A DNA stretch of 64,000 nucleotides from an uncultured Ruminiclostridium sp. (GTDB lineage Bacteria; Bacillota; Clostridia; Oscillospirales; Ruminococcaceae). Position 1 is the stretch's first letter; the number at the start of each line of letters is the position of its first letter. The position numbers and the translations under genes are program-made. The notes under the pieces are model-generated. The model was not told the DNA's origin and searched no databases. It was given only the letters and a program-made list of their open reading frames with translations. Shown one piece after another: positions 15,406 through 23,876 of the stretch. Where the stretch lies: the NCBI GenBank assembly GCA_910579265.1, contig CAJTTE010000008.1, forward strand, positions 65,688 to 129,687, given 5' to 3'.

Positions 15406-15919
15406 AAAGTGTTATGTAAACAGGCAAAAAATCGAACTGTATCAAAATAAGTATAATAACCTTTTCGATCTTGTGTTTGACGAAAATGTTCATATGATTA
15501 ATTCCGTTTGCGTTATTAACGATGAGGAATTTGTTATTTATACGGCAGGTTTTATTCATAGATTCGTTTCGGGCTTGTTTTGTAAATACGATTCGTATTT
15601 TGAGATGAATTTTATTATGAAAAAGTTATCTTCCCGATATTTCCAAGAGGTGGCTCGTGGAGAAATTGAAATTAAAGGAAGAGCTCTTGAAATTGTAAAT
15701 ATCGACGCGAAACATTTTAGAATGGGATATGGCGGAAGGCTTTTTGATTGTATTGAAAAATATGCTGCGGCAAATGAAATTAAAAAAATTTACGGAGATG
15801 TAGATATACATACTCCCATAGGATTGGATAATCTGATCCGGTTTTATGAAAAACACGGATGTACAGTATACGGAGACTATCCTGATTTGCATTTCAGAAA
15901 AGAAATTACAGCTCAATAA
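15347..15919 (+). CDS. GNAT-type N-acetyltransferase-like protein
   Basis: 190 residues from the ATG at 15347 (AGGAG upstream). The C-terminal half shows FRMGYGGRLFDCIEKYA, which fits the acetyl-CoA-binding R-x-x-G-x-G/A loop, and LIRFYEKHGCTVYGD, which fits the closing motif of GNAT enzymes. The N-terminal 70 residues are a coiled region. Substrate unknown. Confidence 0.65.
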   Translation: MWSKKRQIAYLTEQLEKAYEKCYVNRQKIELYQNKYNNLFDLVFDENVHMINSVCVINDEEFVIYTAGFIHRFVSGLFCKYDSYFEMNFIMKKLSSRYFQEVARGEIEIKGRALEIVNIDAKHFRMGYGGRLFDCIEKYAAANEIKKIYGDVDIHTPIGLDNLIRFYEKHGCTVYGDYPDLHFRKEITAQ

Positions 15920-15950
15920 AACGGGCTCTAAAAATATAACAGGAAACAAG

Positions 15951-15977
15951 CGCTTGCTTAATGCAGGTGCTTTTTTA
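15951..15977 (+). terminator. Likely rho-independent terminator
   Basis: AGCGCTTGC pairs with GCAGGTGCT (two G-U pairs) around TTAAT and is followed by T6. It separates the acetyltransferase from the ArdC-like gene. Confidence 0.65.
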
Positions 15978-16082
15978 TTATTTCATTTACAGGAGGAAAA
16001 CACAAAATGTAATAATAATCGGCTTAAGAAATTGACATCATACGCTGTCCTATCGGCAAAACGGGGGGATAGGAGGACTATA

Positions 16083-17912
16083 ATGCCCGAACAAAACATT
16101 AGTAATATGGTTGCTGAAACCGAGGAGCTTTTAAAAAACATTGATGAGCAGTTTAAAACGCTATCGAACGAAGAGAACCTTAAGAAATATCTTCAAATTT
16201 TTGCACGTCATAGATACAGTACCTATAACACAATGGCTGTCTATCTTCAAGAGCCAAATGCTACGCAAGTAGCAACCCAAAAAGCTTGGGAAAAAAAGGG
16301 GCGCAGTGTTATCGATGGGAAAGGAATAAACATTCTTAAACCAATAATGGAAGAACGACAAGTTAAACAGCCCAAACTTAATGCCGAAACAAAGCAGGCT
16401 ATGATTGATGAAGCAGGGAAACCGATTATGGAAACCGTCACAAAGCAAGTGCTTACAGGCTATGAATTAATGACCGTATATGATGTTGCTCAAACGGAAG
16501 GACGGGCTGTTAATGAACAGAAGCATAATTTAAACACAATATATGAAGCACTTTACGGAAAGAAAACTGAAGGAAACAATACCGAACAGAAAGTGCAAAG
16601 GGCTTTAAACAACTATGTAAAAGGGTTAAAATACCAAAACGATTTGCCGGCCAGCTCCAATGAGTTTATGCAGCAATGCACATATTTTGTTCTTTGTGAG
16701 TATTGCGGCTTGGATACCTCAAACATATCGTTTCACAATTCACTGTCTTCCATTATTAATTTTGAAAATTCAGGTGAAATAAAGCGACTGCTTGACAGTG
16801 TGAATAAGGACTGCAAAGAATTCATCAACTCTATTACAGAAAAATGTTCGAAAATTGAACGCAATAGAGCCGATGAAAAAAATACGAGGGAAAATATTCC
16901 CGCACAGGGCAAAGAAGGCATATCAGCTGTCGAAAAAGACAAAACAGGGTTTGAAAAACAAACAACTGAGCAGAAGTTTATCAATACGGCAAATTCAAAG
17001 AGCAGCGATAAGCAGACACAAAATTCGGCAAAAGCAAAATACAGTAATAAGCAGGTGGATGTATTACGAAAGTTTATCAGGGCGGGTTTTGATATTAATG
17101 ATGTCAAAAACCCGGAGTTCAGCGAAAAGCAGCTTAATGAGTTATACCTAGGCAAAAAGGCGGGTATTGACATTTCCTTGTACTGTTTGCCTAAGGTATC
17201 GGCAGAGGTAATGAAGGAGTTTCGCAAGACTGCGTCGGCAGGTATAGATTTGAAGGAGATTGCACTAACTGTAATGCGCACGGGTGAGTATAATCGGGAT
17301 CAGACACTGCAGATACTGGACGCGGCAAAACACGGTGTTAATTTTAAGAATATGCTTGATCCCGATTTGGATCACCTGCAAATGCGGCAAATTAAGCTCG
17401 GCGAGCGTTATGGGATTGATACAAACGTTTATGCTTCTCCCGATTTTACCGCTGAGCAAATGAAGGCTCTCAGAGTTGAACTTATTGTAAGAAAAGTGCT
17501 TGAAACCATCAAAGAGTTTTTCAAAGAAATCTGGGACAAGTTTTTAAAATTAACACAAACGGAATCGTCCAACAAATTAAACCAAGAAGTAGAGCAGAAC
17601 GCTGATGAAACCGCTCCTTCTAAACAACCGAAGGGAGCAGCAGATTTTTCGGCGTTTAGCGTTTTGTTAGGCAAAGTATATGGTAAAGTAAGTGAAGAAA
17701 TTGACCAAGCTGAAAAGGGAATTGTAAATGAAGCGGTATTGGATTTAAGGAGTACAGCAGAGGAGGCGGCAAAGGATATCAAAAAGTATTATAAATCCGT
17801 ATATCAGCACGGATATGACGGCTATGAAGATATGAAAAGACAAGGCGGCGTAAACACTGATGAAAACGCACGGACTGTTGTGATTGAGGATGAACTTGAA
17901 CCTGAGATGTAG
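16083..17912 (+). CDS. ArdC-like antirestriction N-domain fused to helical repeats
   Basis: 610 residues from the ATG at 16083, preceded by ATAGGAGGA; the frame is open from 15846 but that part overlaps the previous gene. Residues about 35-95 match the ArdC N-terminal single-stranded DNA-binding domain (ARHRYSTYNTMAVYL, then W-KKGRSV and KGINILKPI). A charged linker (about 260-320) leads to the helical repeats shared with the protein at 13998 (about 325-480). ArdC proteins protect incoming single-stranded DNA during conjugation; the catalytic metal site of full ArdC is not seen. Ends in EPEM, like two neighbours. Confidence 0.75.
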   Translation: MPEQNISNMVAETEELLKNIDEQFKTLSNEENLKKYLQIFARHRYSTYNTMAVYLQEPNATQVATQKAWEKKGRSVIDGKGINILKPIMEERQVKQPKLNAETKQAMIDEAGKPIMETVTKQVLTGYELMTVYDVAQTEGRAVNEQKHNLNTIYEALYGKKTEGNNTEQKVQRALNNYVKGLKYQNDLPASSNEFMQQCTYFVLCEYCGLDTSNISFHNSLSSIINFENSGEIKRLLDSVNKDCKEFINSITEKCSKIERNRADEKNTRENIPAQGKEGISAVEKDKTGFEKQTTEQKFINTANSKSSDKQTQNSAKAKYSNKQVDVLRKFIRAGFDINDVKNPEFSEKQLNELYLGKKAGIDISLYCLPKVSAEVMKEFRKTASAGIDLKEIALTVMRTGEYNRDQTLQILDAAKHGVNFKNMLDPDLDHLQMRQIKLGERYGIDTNVYASPDFTAEQMKALRVELIVRKVLETIKEFFKEIWDKFLKLTQTESSNKLNQEVEQNADETAPSKQPKGAADFSAFSVLLGKVYGKVSEEIDQAEKGIVNEAVLDLRSTAEEAAKDIKKYYKSVYQHGYDGYEDMKRQGGVNTDENARTVVIEDELEPEM

Positions 17913-17930
17913 AAAGGAATGTGAAAGAAA

Positions 17931-18551
17931 ATGAGTAAGGTTATTGAAAAACTGGAAACGTCAAGTCAAACTTGGACAAACGTAACGTTATACCAAAACA
18001 TTAGTGAAGCGACCAAGGCAGGAATGAATTTTATGTATAATGATAAGGAAGGTACTCTTTTCGGTGAGGTTTCGGATGATGGAAAGAACCTGAATAAGGT
18101 GGGGTTTGTACCATACAGAGGGTATTATCCTGATTATCTCAAGATTTCAAGGGAGGACGATCCTATTGCAATAGAGAAGCATGATAAGGCTTTTACCGCG
18201 GAAGTAGATCACATAAAGATTACGGTATTAGACGGCGAAATAAGCGAAGGGGAAATGAAGGCTTATGTTGATAGGGGACGAAAAAAATATCCGAATACAC
18301 CGATTAAAGGAATAAACATTTCCGTTGTTGACAGTAATTGTGTCGATATCGAATATAGTTTCGGCGTTATACCCATTCAGCGTATCCGTAGAGTAACAGG
18401 TTATTTGGCGGGGACGGTTGACCGTTTTAACGATGCCAAACAAGCAGAGGTAAGAGACAGAGTAAAGCACGATGTATCTCAGCAGAACTTTGAGGATGTA
18501 TATATTGACAACGAGGAAGGTAAAACGGATTGTCCCGAGCCCGAAATGTGA
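17931..18551 (+). CDS. Stand-alone NrdD-like glycyl-radical domain protein
   Basis: 206 residues. Residues 148-182 (IPIQRIRRVTGYLAG through RFNDAKQAEVRDRVKH) match the extreme C-terminal glycyl-radical segment of anaerobic ribonucleotide reductase, compare RRLRRVTGYLTG in nrdD here; Gly157 is the radical position. The zinc-binding cysteine pairs that precede the segment in NrdD are gone: only Cys137 remains there. The first 140 residues are not from NrdD and I do not recognise them. Known precedent: GrcA/YfiD is a small protein that supplies a glycyl-radical segment to damaged pyruvate formate-lyase. A similar role for NrdD is inference. Ends in EPEM. AAAGGAATG precedes the ATG. Confidence 0.8.
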   Translation: MSKVIEKLETSSQTWTNVTLYQNISEATKAGMNFMYNDKEGTLFGEVSDDGKNLNKVGFVPYRGYYPDYLKISREDDPIAIEKHDKAFTAEVDHIKITVLDGEISEGEMKAYVDRGRKKYPNTPIKGINISVVDSNCVDIEYSFGVIPIQRIRRVTGYLAGTVDRFNDAKQAEVRDRVKHDVSQQNFEDVYIDNEEGKTDCPEPEM

Positions 18552-18563
18552 TATGCAGAGCAG

Positions 18564-18584
18564 AGGAAGCTTCTTAAGCTTCCT
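18564..18584 (+). terminator. Hairpin after the glycyl-radical gene
   Basis: AGGAAGCTT (18564-18572) pairs perfectly with AAGCTTCCT (18576-18584), followed by TTTA. Probably a weak terminator. Confidence 0.6.
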
Positions 18585-18648
18585 TTAATGCGGCGGTTAT
18601 TCCGACGGTTGCAACCCCGTAATAAAATGTGAAAAGGAGTGAAAGAAA

Positions 18649-19662
18649 GTGGAGGATAATGAAATAATAAAGCGATTAATGGAGCTTAGTGAAGACGGGG
18701 AAGATGAAGAAGAAAACATTCCGTCCGGTAATTCCGGAGAAACTGAGCTTGAGTTTTCATTGATGGAGGATTTCCCGGGGCACAGGTTTTCCCTTTACGA
18801 GGGCGAACGGCTTGACGACATGGTGGAGAGCATTAAGCAGGTCGGAATTTTGGAAAACATTCTTTTATGGAAGCATAACGGAAGGTATATCATACTCAGC
18901 GGTCATAACCGTAAGAAGGCCGCAATGCTTGCAGGCTACACCAAAGGCCCGGTCGCAATAAAAACAGATCTCACTATGGATGAGGCAAGGTTTATTGTAT
19001 GTGAGAGCAATTTCAGGCAGCGGAGTTTTTCGGATATGAAACATTCCGATCGGGCATTCAGCCTTGCCGAGCATTACAAGACAATGAAGAATCAGGGTAT
19101 ACGAAAGGACTTGATTGAAGCTATAGATAAAAACATTATGCAAAAAAATGATGATTTTTACGATGATGAAGCGGAAAACTTAACTTGTGCTAAAATTGAG
19201 CACAGGTTGAAGAGCAGAGATTTATTAAGTAAGGAGTACAAGTTAAATCATTTCACCATATCTCAGTATATAAAAATTGCCGAATTGTCTGCGGAGCTTC
19301 TCAATCTGCTTGACGAAGGACATATTGCATTTGCCGCCGCTTACCAATTTACATTCATTACTGACATGGAGGCGCAAAAAACTATTGCAAAGGCAGTACA
19401 AAATGGTATAAAAATCTTGGCTTCTAAAGCCAAAGCTCTCAGAGAATATTTTGAGAGGAATGGAAGTTTATCGGAAGAAGATATTAAGGAGCTGCTTAAG
19501 AAACGCTCAAAGAAAGAAACTATAGTAACGATAAGTCAAAAGGACGTCAGAAAATTCTTTGCTAACGGAGAAACCAATAAGCAAATCAAAGAAACGATTA
19601 TTGAGCTTTTGGAGCTTTACTATTCGGATTACTTAAAGCGAAAGGAGCGGACAAATGAATAG
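18649..19662 (+). CDS. Second ParB-like protein
   Basis: 337 residues, GTG start with AAAAGGAG about 13 bases upstream. After an acidic N terminus it has the ParB box (SLYEGERLDDMVESIKQVGI) and ILSGHNRKKAA, the counterpart of the arginine box, then a KorB-like helix-turn-helix (about 185-225). No CTPase-specific residues can be judged with confidence. It is not paired with a ParA gene; the next gene is a Toprim protein that it overlaps by 8 bases, so a role in replication or priming is as likely as partition. Confidence 0.85.
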   Translation: MEDNEIIKRLMELSEDGEDEEENIPSGNSGETELEFSLMEDFPGHRFSLYEGERLDDMVESIKQVGILENILLWKHNGRYIILSGHNRKKAAMLAGYTKGPVAIKTDLTMDEARFIVCESNFRQRSFSDMKHSDRAFSLAEHYKTMKNQGIRKDLIEAIDKNIMQKNDDFYDDEAENLTCAKIEHRLKSRDLLSKEYKLNHFTISQYIKIAELSAELLNLLDEGHIAFAAAYQFTFITDMEAQKTIAKAVQNGIKILASKAKALREYFERNGSLSEEDIKELLKKRSKKETIVTISQKDVRKFFANGETNKQIKETIIELLELYYSDYLKRKERTNE

Positions 19663-20731
19663 CGGATATAAATATACGGAAGAACAGTGGAAGGCAATCA
19701 CCAATGCGGACTGTATCGAAACGGCAAAAGCTTTAGGATATGAATTTGATGAAAAGCGTTCCGATAAAAGCGCCCTGCGTATTAAAGAAAACGGAGGGCT
19801 CTTCGTTTGGAAAAGCGGCAAAGGGTTTTATCAGCACAGCACAGGCGATAAGGGACGTGCTATTGAATTGGTGATGAAGGCTAACGGCTGTAATTATATC
19901 AGCGCTATGGACTTTATCTTTTCAAATGTTCTGCGCAGATCGGATTATGAAATCAATCTGCAAAAACATTCGGATTATAACAAGCCAAATAAAGAGAAAT
20001 TTGAAAAAGAATATATTGAATTTGTTTTGCCTAAACAAGAGGAAGGCAAGCCAAGCAGAGTTTACGCATATTTAAGTTACACAAGATGTATTTCAAGAAA
20101 AGTTATTGAGGAAGCATTTGAAAAAAAGATTTTATATCAGGACAGTAAATTTGGCAACTGCTGCTTTGTGGGATATGACAAGGACAATGTTCCTCGTTAT
20201 TGTTCAAAAAGAGGGACAAACACCGATATTCAATTTCGCGGTGAGGTCACCGGTTCAGATAAGAAATTCGGATGGAAGCTTCAAGGGAGTAATGAAACTG
20301 GCGCGAAGCTGTATATTTTTGAAGCGCCCATTGACGCAATGAGCCACGCTTCATTAAATCAGTTGGCAGGGCGTGACTGGAGACAGGACACAAGGTTATC
20401 GATGGGCGGCTGTTCAATGCTTGCAGTTGATCAGCACCTTAAGGATTATCCCGGTAAGTACAGCGAAATTGTAATATGCACAGACAACGATGAAGCCGGA
20501 AATAAAATGGCGGGAATTATATCGGAGAAACTGAGCGGCGAGTACAAAGTTACCCGCCGCTCTTCTGTTTCAAAGGACTGGAACGAGGATTTGACACGCA
20601 TTAGTAAGCTTGCGGCAGATTATAAAACATCAATGGAAAACGCTATGAGCATATATTACAGCCGTAGCTGCCGGCATACAGAGAAAGAGCAGGAAGCAGC
20701 AGAAGAGGATTATTTGGAAGCAGAGCCTTAG
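19655..20731 (+). CDS. Toprim-domain protein, DUF3991 type (primase-like)
   Basis: 358 residues. The N-terminal part contains a primase-type zinc-free module (GGLFVWKSGKGFYQH, GDKGRAIELV); the central DUF3991 region is followed by a Toprim fold with the acidic residues IFEAPIDAMS (Glu) and ICTDNDEAG (Asp-x-Asp). Such proteins are found in conjugative elements and probably prime or nick DNA. It lacks the CHC2 cysteines of full DnaG. The C-terminal tail is acidic and ends LEAEP. Confidence 0.85.
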   Translation: MNSGYKYTEEQWKAITNADCIETAKALGYEFDEKRSDKSALRIKENGGLFVWKSGKGFYQHSTGDKGRAIELVMKANGCNYISAMDFIFSNVLRRSDYEINLQKHSDYNKPNKEKFEKEYIEFVLPKQEEGKPSRVYAYLSYTRCISRKVIEEAFEKKILYQDSKFGNCCFVGYDKDNVPRYCSKRGTNTDIQFRGEVTGSDKKFGWKLQGSNETGAKLYIFEAPIDAMSHASLNQLAGRDWRQDTRLSMGGCSMLAVDQHLKDYPGKYSEIVICTDNDEAGNKMAGIISEKLSGEYKVTRRSSVSKDWNEDLTRISKLAADYKTSMENAMSIYYSRSCRHTEKEQEAAEEDYLEAEP

Positions 20732-21107
20732 AAAAGGATGGTTTTGACTTAAAAATCAGCTTAGTTTTTTCTCAAAATTCCCAAAAAACGTTATGAATAT
20801 AACGGCAAGAATAGAGGGGTGTCCCCTCTACTTGACAGCCAAACGCCAAAGGCGTTTGCAGGGGGTGTGATTTGCAGAACTGTCCTAAAAAGGGGTGTTA
20901 TCTTAAAAATGCAATGGAAAATTGTATTTTTGGATATATTAGGGGCTATATGAAAAAGCCGCAAATTGCGCAACTTCTACTAAATGCGATGCTTTTAGCG
21001 AAATTGTACAAATTTGCTTTGTTTTCAGATAAGCCTTAATTAAACCTTGCCTCCGTTGTGAACAAAAAATTTGTTTCCAGTGGAGACACAAAAAAAGGAG
21101 GAAAAAT
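20732..21107. other. 376-base gap with two perfect hairpins
   Basis: TAGAGGGG-TGT-CCCCTCTA (20812-20830) and AAACGCC-AAA-GGCGTTT (20841-20857) stand next to each other, followed by repeated GGGGTGT. A degenerate GTCTCC-type palindrome is at 21070-21088. No gene is seen. It may be a structured leader of the SpoVG-like gene. Confidence 0.5.
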
Positions 21108-22142
21108 ATGAAGGTAACAGCAAAGGTATATCCCACAGAGGGAAACACAAATGTGGCGGCAATGGCAACCGTTAAAATTAACGATGAAATTGTGCTGCAT
21201 AATGTAAGGCTTGTTAACGGCACAAGCGGTCTGTTTGTGCAAATGCCTGCGATTAAGGTAAACGGGACGTTCAATGATATTTTCTTTCCCATTACAGCAG
21301 AAGCCCGTAAGCAGATCAACGATGAAGTGATCGCAAGGTACAATAAGCCCGTTAATATCCGTGAGCTTGAGGTTATAGGCAATTTTGAGGAGATCAACGG
21401 TGTTTCTGAGGAGGAAAGGATCACCGAATACTCTCAGCACTATGACACACATTTCTTAAAGGACGGCGTTCCTGCTTCAAAACTTTATAATATGCTTTCT
21501 AACGCCGAGGCATATTACAGAGAATCAGGCATTGACACAAATGAATTTGTACGTCAGAATGCTAAAGAAGAGACAGCGGCACCTTCAAAAATCACCGCGT
21601 CATTAAAACCCGTCACGGACAAGGGAAATGTTAAGGCAACAGGGCAAATCACAATTGATGACTCTTTAGTCATTACAGGTGTAAAGGTGATTGAAAGTGA
21701 AAAGGGATTATTTGCAAGTATGCCTTCCTACACCGATAGATACAATGAGTGGAAGGATTACGCAAATCCCGTTACAAAAGAGGCTTTTGACAGAATACAG
21801 ACAACTGTACTTAATAAGTACCGCAGTTTGGGAACGGTGCAGGGCAACGTCAAATATACCGATATTGGAGACAAAGAAGACATACGGCATACGAAGAATC
21901 TTGATAACGAATACGCCAAAACCCTTATCGGCAAGCTTGAAGCAGCGGGAATAAAGTACAGTGCAAAGGTCGGGGAGAAAAGCACGGCTATTGCGTTTCA
22001 TAAGGACAGCGTAGAAGCTGTTAAGAAGCTTAGCAATGAGGCCAGGGATGAATTTAAGGCCGCAAGGAATGCGGCGGCGGAAGCTGAAACGCCGCTTGCT
22101 TCCGAGGAAGCGCCGCCCGAGGAGTTTGAGCCGGAGATGTAG
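21108..22142 (+). CDS. Double SpoVG-domain protein
   Basis: 344 residues with two SpoVG-like modules: about 1-85 (AKVYPTEGNTNVAAMATVKI ... GLFVQMPAIK) and about 155-235 (ITASLKPVTDKGNVKATGQI ... GLFASMPSY). SpoVG proteins bind nucleic acid and act as regulators; tandem versions are typical of Clostridia elements. A helical C-terminal domain (240-330) follows, then an acidic tail ending in EPEM. Strong AAAGGAGG signal upstream. Confidence 0.88.
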   Translation: MKVTAKVYPTEGNTNVAAMATVKINDEIVLHNVRLVNGTSGLFVQMPAIKVNGTFNDIFFPITAEARKQINDEVIARYNKPVNIRELEVIGNFEEINGVSEEERITEYSQHYDTHFLKDGVPASKLYNMLSNAEAYYRESGIDTNEFVRQNAKEETAAPSKITASLKPVTDKGNVKATGQITIDDSLVITGVKVIESEKGLFASMPSYTDRYNEWKDYANPVTKEAFDRIQTTVLNKYRSLGTVQGNVKYTDIGDKEDIRHTKNLDNEYAKTLIGKLEAAGIKYSAKVGEKSTAIAFHKDSVEAVKKLSNEARDEFKAARNAAAEAETPLASEEAPPEEFEPEM

Positions 22143-22152
22143 GAACGGGATT

Positions 22153-22181
22153 AACAGCGGGGCTTTTGCTCCGCTTTTTAC
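22153..22181 (+). terminator. Rho-independent terminator after the SpoVG-like gene
   Basis: AGCGGGGC pairs with GCTCCGCT (one G-U) around TTTT and is followed by T5. Confidence 0.8.
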
Positions 22182-22237
22182 ATATGTTGACACGTGAAAT
22201 AAAACAAAGTAAAATAAAAAAGGATGGCTATTTTAGT

Positions 22238-22561
22238 ATGGGTGATAGACGGGCGAGGAAAAGGTTAAATAAATTCTGTCTTAATATGAGACGGAATGAG
22301 CGGTTGAACAACGATATCTGCTTTAAACTTATTAAAGAATTTAAGGAGCTCTACATTAAATGTAAAGCTGATGAAAAATATAACGGAATGTTTACACACT
22401 ACAGATATTTAATAAGGCTGGCTCCCATTCGTCAAGCCTTCGAAAAAAACGATTATTCTTTGGCTTTGCATGAACTCAATACAATATTCGCTCTTGATGA
22501 TATATATCAGTTGAGGATCAGAACATCTCTCATTGACCTGCTGAATAAATATATACACTAA
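22238..22561 (+). CDS. Hypothetical basic protein
   Basis: 107 residues from the ATG at 22238; AAAAAGGATGG lies upstream. Arg/Lys-rich N terminus (RRARKRLNKF) and a helical remainder. No family recognised. It is 13 bases ahead of the next gene. Confidence 0.5.
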   Translation: MGDRRARKRLNKFCLNMRRNERLNNDICFKLIKEFKELYIKCKADEKYNGMFTHYRYLIRLAPIRQAFEKNDYSLALHELNTIFALDDIYQLRIRTSLIDLLNKYIH

Positions 22562-22574
22562 AGGAATTGAAGCT

Positions 22575-23264
22575 ATGTTCTCAAAGTTTAGAAAAAAAGG
22601 GGTGTTTCTATACGACCCTACCAGTTATTCAAACGCGATCAATTTTATAGAAAGTTTTGTAATTTTAAGTTGCAGCACAAAAGAAGAGGCTCGGTCGTGT
22701 TTAAATTATTTTCTTGAGGTTGTCGGTCGTGATATTGAAACATCGGTTCAAGCTTTGCATATTTACAAGGATGCATATTGTACCGCCGCAGAAAGACCGT
22801 TTCCCGAATACTGTCATACTGATTTTAACACTTCCATATATCTTGTTGATGAAAAGAATACTGTTCCCATCGACCTTAGTAAAAACATTGTCATAACCAA
22901 ACCCTGGTGTATGTATGAAAGATTGCTTCCGAATTTGAAAAATATAAAAGCAAACGAATTCAAATATGATAAATCCAATCACTTTTCAACTTTTTATCCA
23001 TATATGAATATTTGTGCAGTATGGAACGTATGCCATTCCATCTCTTGTGGTAAGCATTTTAAGAAAGGTATTATTTATTCTGCTGTCTATGATACTGAGA
23101 CGGCGTTTAAATATATTGACACCGACGGCCGACGTTGGATTTTTAAAGGAGGATTTGAATCTGATTATGATGTTAAGGATTTCAGGTTTGCATTTCTTTT
23201 TAAAATAGCAAAACTCTTATTTGATATTACTCATGATAAAAACGGAGAAGTTATTGACGATTAA
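22575..23264 (+). CDS. Hypothetical protein (possibly DUF6710)
   Basis: 229 residues, soluble. A central segment NVCHSISCGKHFKKGII followed by DTDGRRWIF recalls a conserved HSxxxGK-type motif seen in uncharacterised element proteins; assignment to DUF6710 is tentative. AAGGAATTGAAGC lies before the ATG. Confidence 0.5.
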   Translation: MFSKFRKKGVFLYDPTSYSNAINFIESFVILSCSTKEEARSCLNYFLEVVGRDIETSVQALHIYKDAYCTAAERPFPEYCHTDFNTSIYLVDEKNTVPIDLSKNIVITKPWCMYERLLPNLKNIKANEFKYDKSNHFSTFYPYMNICAVWNVCHSISCGKHFKKGIIYSAVYDTETAFKYIDTDGRRWIFKGGFESDYDVKDFRFAFLFKIAKLLFDITHDKNGEVIDD

Positions 23265-23338
23265 AGCATTTTAGAAGCGCTTGATTTTAATGGGTAATAT
23301 CCTTAACGGAGAAATCACGAAAAACCGAATAGAATAGC

Positions 23339-23370
23339 AAATGGCACATCTCAATAAGGTGTGCCATTTT
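23339..23370 (+). terminator. Rho-independent terminator
   Basis: AAATGGCACA and TGTGCCATTT are perfectly complementary and followed by T. Confidence 0.85.
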
Positions 23371-23723
23371 GCTAGTATGTAACGTAGACAATACAACGGA
23401 CGATATTAAAATCACTTGTCGTCAGGTTTTACGGCGTTATGCGATTATAATTCACTATAAAGCTGTTCAGCACATAGTATTAGCAGAAGAAGTATTGGAA
23501 AATTTCTTCAAGTTCGTCTAACGAGTTGATTATTTGATGAATTGACATTTTGTGTATCACATCCGTTCGGATATCAAATATACTCAAAATGTTACAGCTA
23601 TTCTGCTTTAGTTTAGTTCTGTAAACGAGAATCAATCCACAGTACTACCCATCGACAATATAAATCTCATATGGAATCGATGTAAATTTAAGATGAACCC
23701 AATTAAAAGATTGAAAAAAGCTA

Positions 23724-23752
23724 TTGATTTTTTGTGAAAAATGCTGTATAAT
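23724..23752 (+). promoter_or_regulatory. Promoter of the TcmP cassette
   Basis: TTGATT (23724-23729), spacer 17, TATAAT (23747-23752), about 125 bases ahead of the TcmP start codon. Confidence 0.55.
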
Positions 23753-23876
23753 TATATTGGTATGTTATGCCGTTTGATTAACCATGTATAGGTGCAAACG
23801 GAGCAGTATGAAACTACACTTCTTTTTTATGAGAAGCTTTCCATTTAATTGATGATAAGGGTCGAGGTAAAAAGAC

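Larger units (their letters stand above)
23265..23876. other. 612-base gap: terminator, cassette edge and promoter
   Basis: It starts with the left half of a split terminator (GCGCTTGATTTTAATG, 23277-23292), then a complete hairpin with 10-bp arms (23339-23348 with 23360-23369) and T run, then about 350 bases without recognisable features, and finally the promoter of the TcmP gene. No gene is seen. Confidence 0.6.
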
